From Paenibacillus camelliae (GTDB taxonomy: Bacteria; Bacillota; Bacilli; Paenibacillales; Paenibacillaceae), in NCBI RefSeq assembly GCF_023715345.1, contig NZ_JAMBNY010000003.1, positions 186,001 to 250,000 of the forward strand: a DNA stretch of 64,000 nt, given 5' to 3'. This document shows, one piece after another, positions 53,527-61,887 of this stretch. The notes under the pieces were generated by a model. The model was not told the origin of the DNA. It searched no databases and saw only the letters and a program-made list of their open reading frames with translations. The position numbers and the translations under genes were made by a program. How positions within the stretch are numbered: position 1 is the first letter of the stretch; each line of letters starts with the position of its first letter.

Positions 53527-53748
53527 TTAGTTTGTCTTAATTGTTAACACTTCATAGCCTAATTTTTCGACTGTTTCTTTCAGCTGATCAGCGGTTACCT
53601 TTGAATCATCAAAGTCGACTTTAGCTTTACTCGCGTTGAATAGACACTTAACATCGTCCACTCCACTCATTTTGCTGAGAGCCCCTTCAATCTTTTTAAT
53701 ACAGGATGGACAAGTTAACGCTTCAAGCTGCATAACTGCTTTTTTCAT
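53527..53748 (-). CDS. Heavy-metal-associated (HMA) domain protein, CopZ-like
   Basis: 73 residues, a single ferredoxin-like HMA domain. The metal loop reads ALTCPSCIKKIE (C-x2-C at about 13 and 16), lacking the usual Met before the first Cys (GMTCxxC), which may alter metal preference. C-terminal KLGYEV is standard. It follows the Crp/Fnr gene by 24 bases and lies downstream of a P-type ATPase that lacks its own HMA domain, so it probably acts as the metal carrier for that pump. Confidence 0.88.
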   Translation of the reverse strand: MKKAVMQLEALTCPSCIKKIEGALSKMSGVDDVKCLFNASKAKVDFDDSKVTADQLKETVEKLGYEVLTIKTN

Positions 53749-53772
53749 TTTAATCTCCTCCTTTAGGCTGTA

Positions 53773-54477
53773 TTATTTACCGTACAGCAGCAATTGATCT
53801 AAATCATAAATTTTAATGCTATTTTTAGGCAGCAGTTCAATTACATTCTCCTGCTCAAGATGAGCAAGCTTTCGGCTAATCGTTTCTGGTGTCGTCCCTA
53901 GGTAGGATGCCAAATCCTTCTTTGAGATAGGCAACTTAATGATTGGGCTGTTCCCACTATTGCTATCTAAACAATCTAATAGAAACGATATAATTCTGGA
54001 TTCCACACTTTCCGTAAAGACCTGTGCCGTTTGTTTTTCAGATTCCTTCAGCCTCGAAGTCATCTCTGCAATAATCTTTAATGAAATTTGCGGAAACTCT
54101 ATTAGGTATTCCAACAAATCCGCTTGATTAAATAAGCAAATAGATGTATTTTGCATCGCCTCGGCGTAATTCTCATGTACTTCTCCTGGCCTGAATATCG
54201 CCAATTCCCCTGTAAAGTCACCGGGATTCAGTATACGAACAAGCTGCTCCTTGCCTGTATCAGATAGTCTGTAAACTCTTACTTTTCCGGTGTGAATGAT
54301 ATATAGCACATCATCCTTGTCACCAGCACGGAATAGCATCTCGCCCTTTTTAATTTGCTTGGTTTGTGCAGATCCTACGATGCGGTCCATGTCCTGATCC
54401 TCTAAGTGATTAAAGATTGGTACTAATCGAATACAATCCCTATAGTTATGTCCAGATTGTCCAGCATCCTTTCCCAT
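53773..54477 (-). CDS. Crp/Fnr family regulator (FLP-like)
   Basis: 234 residues. N-terminal cyclic-nucleotide-binding fold (GEMLFRAGDKDDVLYIIHTGKVRVYRLSDTGKEQL; LNPGDFTGELAIFRPGEVHENYAEA), long dimer helix, and C-terminal HTH_Crp (LPISKKDLASYLGTTPETISRKLAHLEQENVIEL). The N-terminal four-cysteine cluster of FNR is absent. Between a metal ATPase and an HMA protein, as in the FLP-metal ATPase groups of lactic acid bacteria. RBS GAAGGAGGG. Likely controls the ATPase through the dyad at 56607-56620. Confidence 0.9.
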   Translation of the reverse strand: MGKDAGQSGHNYRDCIRLVPIFNHLEDQDMDRIVGSAQTKQIKKGEMLFRAGDKDDVLYIIHTGKVRVYRLSDTGKEQLVRILNPGDFTGELAIFRPGEVHENYAEAMQNTSICLFNQADLLEYLIEFPQISLKIIAEMTSRLKESEKQTAQVFTESVESRIISFLLDCLDSNSGNSPIIKLPISKKDLASYLGTTPETISRKLAHLEQENVIELLPKNSIKIYDLDQLLLYGK

Positions 54478-54640
54478 ACAGGTGAACCCTCCTTCAGGTT
54501 GAGCATATGTTCTAACGGTTTACGTACGCAATACGGCTTAATAAATATCTTCTTTGTTGTGTATAGTTGCATTTTTTTGCCTAGTATCGTTCAAAATTTC
54601 CGTAAACTCATTATACCTTACTTCCATCCCAGCAATGCAG

Positions 54641-56536
54641 TTACCGATTGTGGCTAGTTCCTCTCCTACTTTTACTTGCTTTGAAGCTGATTAATCTCAT
54701 CGCGTTCAATATAACAACAAGAACGCTGCCTTCATGTATGAACATACCGCTTGCCAAATGCACATGCCCGCCAAGAACACCGACCAGAAGGATCACTACA
54801 ACTGCTAAAGCAATCGCTATATTTTGACGCATGTTACGTATCGCTTTCTTAGATAACACATAGGCATGAGCATATTGTGAAAACTTATCCGCCATGAGCA
54901 CCACATCAGCAGTCTCCATAGATATATCCGTCCCACCCTCACCCATCGCGATTCCTATATTTGCTGCAGCAATCGCGGGGGCATCATTGACTCCATCACC
55001 AGCCATGGCGACAATAGCACCCTCTTCTTTCAGCTTATTTACATAAGCAACCTTATCGCTCGGCAGCAGCTCGGCATAAAACTCATCAATACCCAGCTGA
55101 TTAGCGACAGCTTTTGCCGTATGACGGTTATCGCCAGTGTGCATAATGATTCGCTTCACGCCATTCGCTCTCATCATCGCTAATGCCTCATGCGCATCAT
55201 CTCGGATTTGATCTGCTATCGATATGATGGCTTCAAGCACGCCATTCATCGCTACAAATACCGCGGTGTTTCCTAACAATTCCCGGCTGATTGCATACTG
55301 GCCTGCATGCGCATCGATGTCAATTTGCCGCGCATCCATAAGCTTTCTATTCCCCGCTACGATATGATGCTTGTTAACCGTGGCGACTATGCCATGTCCT
55401 TTAATGGCTTCACTATCCGTAAGCTGATACGAGCTAAGATCTACACCACGATTCACCGCAGTCTTGACGATCGTCTGACCTAGATGATGTTCCGAGACCG
55501 TTTCCGCTTTCGCTACGTATGCCAAAACTTCTATAGCTGTCTTAGCCCCGAAAGTATGCACATCGGTTACTTCAGGCTTGCCTTTCGTTAGCGTTCCGGT
55601 TTTATCAAATACTAATGTATCGACCTTCGCCAACCTCTCCATTACTTCTCCACCCTTAATCAGCACACCGTTTTTGGCACCATTGCCGATACCAGCCACG
55701 TTAGATACAGGAGCGCCAATAACAAGTGCCCCGGGGCACGCAATAACTAAAAAGGTGATGGCCAGATGTAGGTCGCTTTTCAGAATATAAACTAGTATCG
55801 CTAATAGTGTGACGGCAGGGGTATAATAGCTCGAAAAACGATCTAAGAAGCGTTCCGTCTTCGATTGTGAATCCTGCGCTTCCTCTATAAGCTCAATAAT
55901 TTTGGCAAACGTCGTGTCATCGCCTACCCTTTCGGCTATCAGTTCGATATAACCCGTATCTAGAATAGTTCCGCTAAATACACGATCACCATCCGATTTG
56001 TAGACTGGAACGGATTCACCAGTAACTGCCGCCTCATTAATGGAGGCTCGACCCTTCACTATAACTCCATCGACTGGAATTTTCCCACCTGGCAGAACAA
56101 CAATCTGATCTCCTACCTTCACATCCTCGACACCGATAAGCTTACGAGAGCCATCTTCATGTAATAATAGAGCTTCTTGCGGTGCCATATCGATGAGCTG
56201 CTTTAAAGATGAGCGCGTTTTTTGCAGCGTACGATTCTCTAAATAAGCACCAAATAAAAACAGAAAGGTTACAATCGAGGACTCCACGTATTCGCGAATG
56301 AAAAGCGCACCGACTACGGCAAACGTAACGAGCAATTCTATGCTAAAGGTACGCAGTCTGACGGCTTGCCATGCTTTCATTGCAACGGGAGCAACCCCGA
56401 TGACAGTAGCAGCAATGAGAAATCCATTACTCCAGCCCACTTGCTGCTGCATGACCATAAGTATGAAGCCCACCGCAATAAGCATCCCTGACAGCAGTGT
56501 GAGCTTGTTTGTGTAACGGTTAATGGCCTTCATCAT
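54641..56536 (-). CDS. Heavy-metal P1B-type ATPase with CPG motif
   Basis: 631 residues, no N-terminal HMA domain. Actuator TGES (about 175), phosphorylation DKTGTLTKGKPE (about 313), GDGVNDAP hinge, and eight membrane segments. Unusual points: the TM6 metal motif is ACPGALVIGAP (CPG instead of CPC), the normally conserved SEHP of the N-domain reads SEHH, and the last membrane helix reads HEGSVLVVILNAMRL. Overall closest to the Zn/Cd/Co exporters, but the changed ligand site makes the metal uncertain. First gene of the ATPase-Crp/Fnr-HMA set. ATG with GGAGGG upstream. Confidence 0.9.
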   Translation of the reverse strand: MMKAINRYTNKLTLLSGMLIAVGFILMVMQQQVGWSNGFLIAATVIGVAPVAMKAWQAVRLRTFSIELLVTFAVVGALFIREYVESSIVTFLFLFGAYLENRTLQKTRSSLKQLIDMAPQEALLLHEDGSRKLIGVEDVKVGDQIVVLPGGKIPVDGVIVKGRASINEAAVTGESVPVYKSDGDRVFSGTILDTGYIELIAERVGDDTTFAKIIELIEEAQDSQSKTERFLDRFSSYYTPAVTLLAILVYILKSDLHLAITFLVIACPGALVIGAPVSNVAGIGNGAKNGVLIKGGEVMERLAKVDTLVFDKTGTLTKGKPEVTDVHTFGAKTAIEVLAYVAKAETVSEHHLGQTIVKTAVNRGVDLSSYQLTDSEAIKGHGIVATVNKHHIVAGNRKLMDARQIDIDAHAGQYAISRELLGNTAVFVAMNGVLEAIISIADQIRDDAHEALAMMRANGVKRIIMHTGDNRHTAKAVANQLGIDEFYAELLPSDKVAYVNKLKEEGAIVAMAGDGVNDAPAIAAANIGIAMGEGGTDISMETADVVLMADKFSQYAHAYVLSKKAIRNMRQNIAIALAVVVILLVGVLGGHVHLASGMFIHEGSVLVVILNAMRLISFKASKSRRGTSHNR

Positions 56537-56606
56537 TCTGCTTCCCTCCTCTATTCTGTTCGCCTCTTGGTTGTCTCTATCTTATCGAATGATCAAAAAA
56601 ATAAAA

Positions 56607-56620
56607 TTGACGCCGGTCAA
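56607..56620 (-). promoter_or_regulatory. FNR/FLP-type dyad upstream of the metal ATPase
   Basis: TTGAC-N4-GTCAA, matching the Crp/Fnr half-site TTGAT/C. On the minus strand the best -10 is TAAGAT (56584-56579), which would put the dyad centre near -41.5, the class II activation position. Distance depends on that weak -10 call. Confidence 0.5.
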
Positions 56621-56650
56621 GAAATAATAAAAACTTACGTTGCTAGCAAC

Positions 56651-56680
56651 AAAAAGAGCGCTACCGCATAGGTAAGCGCC
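56651..56680 (-). terminator. Terminator of the diguanylate cyclase gene
   Basis: GCGCTACC and GGTAAGCGC pair with one bulged base; minus strand runs into CTCTTTTTGTTG. Confidence 0.75.
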
Positions 56681-56718
56681 CCATTTATTTCCTTAAACGT
56701 TGTATACCTCTATTCTGA

Positions 56719-57687
56719 TCATGATACACCCTTAGCTCTGTACATTGCTCGATCTGCTTCTTTAATCAGCATCTCTAGGTCCGTATGTGAAACCTCTGTC
56801 GTGTGGTACCATCCAATACTTGCAGAAACATTAATGACATGATGATTACATATCATTGGTCTTTCCAATGCAGATTGAATTTGCTCTGAAAGCTTTTCTA
56901 GCTGTGGATGGTCAATATCTGCACATAAAATTACAAATTCATCTCCACCTAGACGACAAAGTAAATCTGTGTCTCGCAGTACACCGTCTAATCTTGAGAC
57001 GATGTTCACTAGTAACTGATCTCCAGCCTCATGCCCATAGGTATCATTTATTTCTTTAAAGTCATTCATATCAATGAATAACGCGGCTATAGAATCGACA
57101 TGTTTATGCTTTAGCTGATCAAACCTATCCTTAAGCTGTAAACGATTAGCCGCTCCAGTTAGCGCATCATGATACGCTAATTGCTGCAGCTTGGCATTCG
57201 CTTCTCTCAATTTACGTATAGCGACGATGATAAAGGTCGCAATGAACACGGCAAACAGTACCAAATAAACAAGATCTTCTCTGCCGACATTCGGAAAAAT
57301 ATGCTCATGAAGATGAAAAAAAGCGTAAAGAGTGAGTATGATCGAAGCAATGCCTGCTAGCACTACGACTCGTATGCTTTGATAGATTGCACTTAGAGGA
57401 AGAGCTAACCACATGAATAAATAATTAACTAAATACGGTGAATCGCTAAGTAAATAATAAAAGTAAATATACATACAGCTTATCGTTACATACATTGTAA
57501 TCTTCGGTTTTATCTTCTTGTGGATCAAAAGTATTAGAACGCTACCAAATACGATAAAAAGAAAAGCGGGAGGAAATACACTCTCCAGTCCTTCAATGAA
57601 AATATTGATGATGACTTGTATACTATAAAAGGCGCATATAAGTATGAACAATGCTTTATTTCGATGCATTAATTCCCTATCAATCAT
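56719..57687 (-). CDS. Membrane diguanylate cyclase (GGDEF)
   Basis: 322 residues from the ATG at 57687 (GAGGAAGAG 6 bases upstream); an ATG at 57708 lies on the -10 TATTATAA and is rejected. Six membrane segments (about 10-160) resembling the MHYT/7TM-less sensor blocks of Bacillales cyclases, then a GGDEF domain with DMNDFKEIND and RLGGDEF at about 245-251. RDTD at the right distance gives an intact RxxD inhibitory site, unlike the other two cyclases in the window. Confidence 0.93.
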   Translation of the reverse strand: MIDRELMHRNKALFILICAFYSIQVIINIFIEGLESVFPPAFLFIVFGSVLILLIHKKIKPKITMYVTISCMYIYFYYLLSDSPYLVNYLFMWLALPLSAIYQSIRVVVLAGIASIILTLYAFFHLHEHIFPNVGREDLVYLVLFAVFIATFIIVAIRKLREANAKLQQLAYHDALTGAANRLQLKDRFDQLKHKHVDSIAALFIDMNDFKEINDTYGHEAGDQLLVNIVSRLDGVLRDTDLLCRLGGDEFVILCADIDHPQLEKLSEQIQSALERPMICNHHVINVSASIGWYHTTEVSHTDLEMLIKEADRAMYRAKGVS

Positions 57688-57881
57688 TAGATACTCTTCC
57701 TCTTTCATTTATAATAGGCCTAAGGTTCGTACTGTATCAGTTTACTATATGTAATATTATCCATTTACTATATTATAGCTTATGTTATCTTCCTATACCT
57801 TGTAAAATAATCAAATATTCGTTAACATTTCCACAGTCATTCAACGCCTATTATCAACTGCTCACCAAGCCATATGAAATG

Positions 57882-57907
57882 AAAAAAGCCAGCCCTGATG
57901 GCTGACC
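57882..57907 (-). terminator. Terminator directly after the truncated MFS frame
   Basis: CAGCC and GGCTG stem with a CTGAT loop; minus strand continues GGCTTTTTTC. It begins a base or two after the TAA at 57908. Confidence 0.7.
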
Positions 57908-58060
57908 TTATTTATACCATGAGACATTTGTTGAGCTCAGCTGAAAGCTCTGTTGAATGGCTGGTATGGCTACTGTAATCATCGTTGTATTTAACGGATT
58001 AAGAATAATGCCTATTGCTACAGCTAGTATAATAAACTTGTTGTTTTTTTCCACAGTCAT
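57908..58060 (-). pseudogene. N-terminal remnant of an MFS transporter
   Basis: A 50-codon frame, ATG at 58060 with GAGGAGA 8 bases upstream and TAA at 57908. It encodes the opening of a DHA2-type drug transporter: a first membrane segment FIILAVAIGIILNPLNTTM followed by ITVAIPAIQQSFQLSST and NVSWY, where intact members continue for over 400 residues. Here it stops two residues later and runs into a terminator. So it is the 5' stump of a deleted gene, with expression signals still intact. The rest of the 57709-57881 gap shows nothing. A tiny functional membrane peptide is an alternative but less likely. Confidence 0.75.
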
Positions 58061-58111
58061 TTCGGTGTCTCCTCTAGATGGTGTAATCCTTAATTCTAAT
58101 ACGATGAGATA

Positions 58112-58723
58112 CTAAGTTGATGCTTTTTGAGAATCAAGTACGAACATCGTTGCGTCCTGACCCATGAATAGATTACTTCCCTTATAGAACGTTTCAGATT
58201 GAATATCGCTATATCCGATCTTAGTCATCATTTTTGTAAGCTCTGCTTGATCAAAGCCGTTATGAACGAGGTCCGACATGACATTTTCGTTTTTGTTAAA
58301 GTCTACGATGATTACATGCCCTCCTTCATTCAGAACATCGAATAGTCTAGCTAGTACGACTTCAACGTCAGGAATATGAAGCAAAACCTGTGCCATGAAA
58401 ATATAATCTGCTTTTACATTAGCCAGAGCATCTTGCTCAAAATCAAAGCATAGCGTATCCGCATTCTGGATGTTTAAATCAGCTATTTTTTGTTTCACTT
58501 GCTCAATCATGTTTAGTGATGTATCTAGAAAAAGCACGGAATGAAATTCATCTAACAAGTTCATTCCTACAAGACCGGTTCCACATCCGAAATCAATCGC
58601 TTTCTTGTCCTTGGCATCCTTGACGTAACCACGAATAGCGTCTGAGGCTACTTTAGCGATCTGAATTCTTTCTGGAGTGTCATACATTTGCGCAATCATT
58701 TCAAATTTATCTGTGTTTGCCAC
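58112..58723 (-). CDS. Class I SAM-dependent methyltransferase
   Basis: 203 residues from the GTG at 58723; an ATG at 58735 sits directly on GAGAGG, leaving no spacing, so the GTG is preferred though either may be used. SAM-binding motif I AIDFGCGTGLVG (about 44-55), motif II LFLDTSLNMI, and motif LLHIPDVEVVL with the post-loop EGGHVIIVDF. Methyltransf_11/12 type; substrate unknown. Monocistronic between an MFS stump and the ArsR terminator. Confidence 0.88.
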   Translation of the reverse strand: MANTDKFEMIAQMYDTPERIQIAKVASDAIRGYVKDAKDKKAIDFGCGTGLVGMNLLDEFHSVLFLDTSLNMIEQVKQKIADLNIQNADTLCFDFEQDALANVKADYIFMAQVLLHIPDVEVVLARLFDVLNEGGHVIIVDFNKNENVMSDLVHNGFDQAELTKMMTKIGYSDIQSETFYKGSNLFMGQDATMFVLDSQKAST

Positions 58724-58850
58724 TATGATTTTCATCCTCTCTATTATGTAATCTCGAAGTAAGCTCGAGTTGTAATCACTCCCACTCCGTTACTGCCCAC
58801 GATAAGTTCATCGTATCATGTTAACGAAGGTATTTAAAATTGCCCTACGT

Positions 58851-58880
58851 AAAAAAGCAGAGAAGGCATCTTCTCCGCTT
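58851..58880 (-). terminator. Terminator of the SulP-ArsR operon
   Basis: AAGCaGAGAAG (58855-58865) pairs with CTTCTCcGCTT (58870-58880) with one mismatch; minus strand continues TTTTTTACG. Confidence 0.88.
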
Positions 58881-58915
58881 CGCGTTTAATATGTCCAGCT
58901 GCTTATTCATCAAGC

Positions 58916-59263
58916 TTAGCTCCCACTTGCTTCACCATCATCATTGAATTTATCTAACATAGAAATCGTCTCAATTAAATGATTGTTGAAAATTTGTCGC
59001 GCGATGTCCAGTAGATCAATAATCATGGGATCTCGTAATGAATAGAGCACACGGTTTCCGTCTTTTTTACTGAATACTATATTTTTACTTCTCAATATGC
59101 TTAATTGCTGCGAAACAGCTGAGCCTTCAGAGCCTATCAATGTTTGAAGCTCATTTACATTTTTTTCTCCCTCAGCAAGCAGCTCCAATATTCTTATACG
59201 TAAAGGATGAGCAAGTGCTTTGAAGAAATCGGCTTTAAACTTTTGTAACTCTAAATTCATCAT
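58916..59263 (-). CDS. ArsR/SmtB family regulator coupled to SulP
   Basis: 115 residues. Winged helix: FFKALAHPLRIRILELLAEGEKNVNELQTLIGSEGSAVSQQLSILRSKNIVFSKKDGNRVLYSL. No cysteine occurs anywhere, so the alpha-3 ELCVCD metal site is absent; sensing must be non-thiol or through another ligand. Its start overlaps the SulP gene end by 29 bases, giving translational coupling. It very likely binds the dyad in front of sulP (60968-60999) and autoregulates the operon. Confidence 0.92.
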   Translation of the reverse strand: MMNLELQKFKADFFKALAHPLRIRILELLAEGEKNVNELQTLIGSEGSAVSQQLSILRSKNIVFSKKDGNRVLYSLRDPMIIDLLDIARQIFNNHLIETISMLDKFNDDGEASGS

Positions 59264-60941
59264 CTTCTCCTTTTACTGCTTTTCTATCTTCGTTTAAGCT
59301 CAGTTTACTTAGAGCAACGTTTATAGCATCGACCGTATGTGCATAAAATTGACTTTCTCCAATTTCATCATATAATCCTGTTTTTTTCAAGACTTCTCTC
59401 GGTTGATCCTGTAAACCTGATACTAGCACCATTCCTCCGCTCGATTTAATCGATTGTACGATATGCGAGAGACTAGTTTCACCGCTCGTGTCCATATAAG
59501 GCACCTTACTTAAACGTAAAATTAGTATCTTTGTGTTAGGGTGAACAACCTCTTGTATTGCTTTTTCGAATACCTGTGCAGAACCAAAAAACAGCGGTCC
59601 ATCGATGTTGCAAATATTGATCTGCGCATAATCATCCTCTTCTTCACTTAAGCTCTGCGCTGTTACCAGACGATGATTCGTATCTTCTGGAATTACTTTA
59701 GATACAACATGCAGCTCACTCATTCTTTTAACAAAGATCATCATTGAGAGTAATAGACCAACACCAACAGCGGTCGTCAAATCAACGAATATCGTTAATA
59801 AAAATATAATTACAAGGATGATGGCATCCCATGTCTTAGTTTTTAATATTTGAGCAAATTTCTTCATTTCACTCATATTCCACGCGACGACCATAAGAAT
59901 CGGTGCCATACTAGCTAAAGGGATATTTGATGCATAGGGTGCTAACAATAGCAGAACAACTAACACAACTAAACCTTGAACGATACCAGATACAGGCGAT
60001 GCTGCCCCACTCTTAACATTCGTTGCCGTACGAGCAACGGCTCCTGTCGCAGGTATGCCTCCGAATAAGGGCGAGACTATATTAGCAATACCTTGACCCA
60101 TTAATTCACGGTTACTGTTATGCTTTGACCCTGTTAATTCATCTGCTACTACAGCAGACAATAATGACTCTATACTGCCTAGCATAGCTATCACTAATGC
60201 AGGGCCAATGAGCAGCTTAATCCGTTCCCACGTGATCTCAGGAAACTGTAGGCTTGGTAATTGATGTGGAATTTCGCCGTAGGATGAGCCTATCGTAGCT
60301 AATTGATCAGGAAAGAATATTGCTGCTACAATACTCGATCCAATCAACCCGACAAGCGCTCCCGGAATTTTAGGCAGAAATTTATTCGTTACGATAATAA
60401 GAATGAGGCCGATAACAGCTACAAGGATACTGTACATATTAATAGTATCCAAATGAATGAAGATTTCCTTCATCTTGTCTATAAAATACTCATGATTCTC
60501 CAGACCAGTAAGTCCTAAAAAGTTACTGATTTGTCCTGAAAAGATCGTAACGGCAATTCCTGTTGTAAAGCCGATTGTGACGGGCCGCGGAATAAATCTG
60601 ATCAGCCCTCCTAGTCTAAATAACCCCATAAGAAACAAGATTATGCCGGCTAAAAATCCTGCAATCAACAGATTCTCATATCCATAGCTAATGACGATCC
60701 CTAATAAAATTGGAATAAATGCACCCGTAGGTCCTGCAATTTGATATTTCGAACCACCAAAAATGGATACTAAAATACCTGCAATAATGGAAGTATAGAT
60801 ACCATACTCTGGCTTCACACCTGATGCGATTGCAAAAGCCATTCCTAGCGGAATGGCAATAACCCCAACAATACACCCTGAAATCAAATCCCTACGAAGC
60901 TTTTCCATCGAGTAATCATTGAATCTCCCCAATTTTAACAA
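59235..60941 (-). CDS. SulP family anion transporter with STAS domain
   Basis: 568 residues, TTG start with GGAGATGAG upstream. Membrane part (1 to about 420): LISGCIVGVIAIPLGMAFAIASGVKPEYGIYTSI, then FGGSKYQIAGPTGAFIPIL, both standard SulP motifs. C-terminal STAS domain (about 440-545) with LILRLSKVPYMDTSGETSL. Members carry sulfate, bicarbonate, oxalate or other anions; the substrate is not evident. First gene of an operon with the ArsR regulator, which makes an anion-linked signal such as bicarbonate or pH plausible but unproven. Confidence 0.95.
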   Translation of the reverse strand: MLKLGRFNDYSMEKLRRDLISGCIVGVIAIPLGMAFAIASGVKPEYGIYTSIIAGILVSIFGGSKYQIAGPTGAFIPILLGIVISYGYENLLIAGFLAGIILFLMGLFRLGGLIRFIPRPVTIGFTTGIAVTIFSGQISNFLGLTGLENHEYFIDKMKEIFIHLDTINMYSILVAVIGLILIIVTNKFLPKIPGALVGLIGSSIVAAIFFPDQLATIGSSYGEIPHQLPSLQFPEITWERIKLLIGPALVIAMLGSIESLLSAVVADELTGSKHNSNRELMGQGIANIVSPLFGGIPATGAVARTATNVKSGAASPVSGIVQGLVVLVVLLLLAPYASNIPLASMAPILMVVAWNMSEMKKFAQILKTKTWDAIILVIIFLLTIFVDLTTAVGVGLLLSMMIFVKRMSELHVVSKVIPEDTNHRLVTAQSLSEEEDDYAQINICNIDGPLFFGSAQVFEKAIQEVVHPNTKILILRLSKVPYMDTSGETSLSHIVQSIKSSGGMVLVSGLQDQPREVLKKTGLYDEIGESQFYAHTVDAINVALSKLSLNEDRKAVKGEDDEFRVTKV

Positions 60942-60967
60942 TCCAACTCATCTCCATGCAACCGTAT

Positions 60968-61027
60968 ATTTGTATATTTGATTTTTTGAATATACAAATA
61001 TAATAAACCCTTTATCTATAATGTCAA
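60968..61027 (-). promoter_or_regulatory. Promoter and ArsR operator of the SulP-ArsR operon
   Basis: Minus strand: -35 TTGACA (61027-61022), 16-base spacer, -10 TATTAT (61005-61000). Immediately downstream is a perfect 11-base inverted repeat ATTTGTATATT (60968-60978) / AATATACAAAT (60989-60999), spacer 10, covering the start point. Size and AT content fit ArsR/SmtB operators. Confidence 0.85.
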
Positions 61028-61113
61028 ATGAAAATAATGTTAGCTTGTCTCGGTAATAAATAAGGCGTCATCGTTACAAAATATAGACAACCACATAGAT
61101 TGGAGTGTTGAAT

Positions 61114-61272
61114 ATGGGAAGAAATAATAACCAGGGACATAGTAAAAACAAGAGTTCTTTGCCTCAAACACCAAGTAATCAAAAAATTGCTCCAAACGAA
61201 GTGCAGGAAGAGTTTGCTCAAGAGATCGCAGATCTTACAAAATCAACTCAGAAGAGATCAAAGAAGAAATAA
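61114..61272 (+). CDS. YfhD-like small protein
   Basis: 52 residues, ATG at 61114 with GGAGTG 8 bases upstream. MGRNNNQGHSKNKSSLPQTP, then NEVQEEFAQEIADLT and a Lys-rich tail. The MGR start, KNK, LPQTP and EFAQE-ADL pattern fits the YfhD family of Bacillales, small hydrophilic proteins often linked to sporulation. Own terminator. Function unknown. Confidence 0.75.
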   Translation: MGRNNNQGHSKNKSSLPQTPSNQKIAPNEVQEEFAQEIADLTKSTQKRSKKK

Positions 61273-61297
61273 AGTGAGCGTCATCTAGCTGGAAATA

Positions 61298-61332
61298 TAT
61301 AAGAGCACGACCTTTGAGGTAGTGCTCTTATA
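61298..61332. terminator. Bidirectional terminator
   Basis: TATAAGAGCAC (61298-61308) and GTGCTCTTATA (61322-61332) with inner ACCT/AGGT, between the convergent YfhD-like and DoxX-like genes. Confidence 0.8.
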
Positions 61333-61346
61333 CATAGTTAGGTATA

Positions 61347-61736
61347 TTATTTATTGATGTTCGTTCTACTCTCCATTAGTCCCTTAAAACGATCGCGATA
61401 GAACCAAACTAAAATTCCTTCCAATATCGTAACCAGTATCGCTAAAGCTAGTAAATCGGAATCTACAAATAGATGAAAGGCTAATATATTTACGATGATG
61501 CTTGCTAAGACGATTAAAGTTAGTGGTACAAAGCGGCGTATGATTAATAAGACTCCAGCTATGATCTCTACTCCTTTTTCCAACGCTAAGAAGTAACCCT
61601 CACCTAAAAACTCCATTGCAGCTGGACTAGTTGGAGCAAATGCTTCAAACCCAAATAACACAACGTATCCATTTAAGCCTGCTCCTAGGAAAATGATTCC
61701 AAGCACTAATTCAACTATGCGAATCCATACATTCAT
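61347..61736 (-). CDS. DoxX-like membrane protein
   Basis: 129 residues, four membrane segments (about 5-25, 45-67, 70-92, 95-113). The pattern IVELVLGIIFLGAGLNGY, EKGVEIIAGVLLII and a PLTLIVLASIIVNILAFHLF segment fits the DoxX/SURF4-like superfamily of small membrane proteins. Role unknown; relatives work with oxidoreductases or in thiol stress. ATG with GGGGGGATATCA-type site upstream. Confidence 0.75.
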   Translation of the reverse strand: MNVWIRIVELVLGIIFLGAGLNGYVVLFGFEAFAPTSPAAMEFLGEGYFLALEKGVEIIAGVLLIIRRFVPLTLIVLASIIVNILAFHLFVDSDLLALAILVTILEGILVWFYRDRFKGLMESRTNINK

Positions 61737-61836
61737 TGATATCCCCCCAAGCTAGCAAAGTGATTAGATCAACGCTCACTTTATTTTACACTAGGTAAAT
61801 CTAATTATGGGGATATTTGCATATTTTATTGAAAAT

Positions 61837-61878
61837 GAAAATGCCAGCAGGGGAGTCTCATCTCCTGCTGGCATTTTC
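61837..61878. terminator. Bidirectional terminator
   Basis: GAAAATGCCAGCAGG (61837-61851) and CCTGCTGGCATTTTC (61864-61878) are perfect 15-base arms; minus-strand T-rich tail serves the esterase-like gene. Confidence 0.85.
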
Positions 61879-61887
61879 ATTATGATA

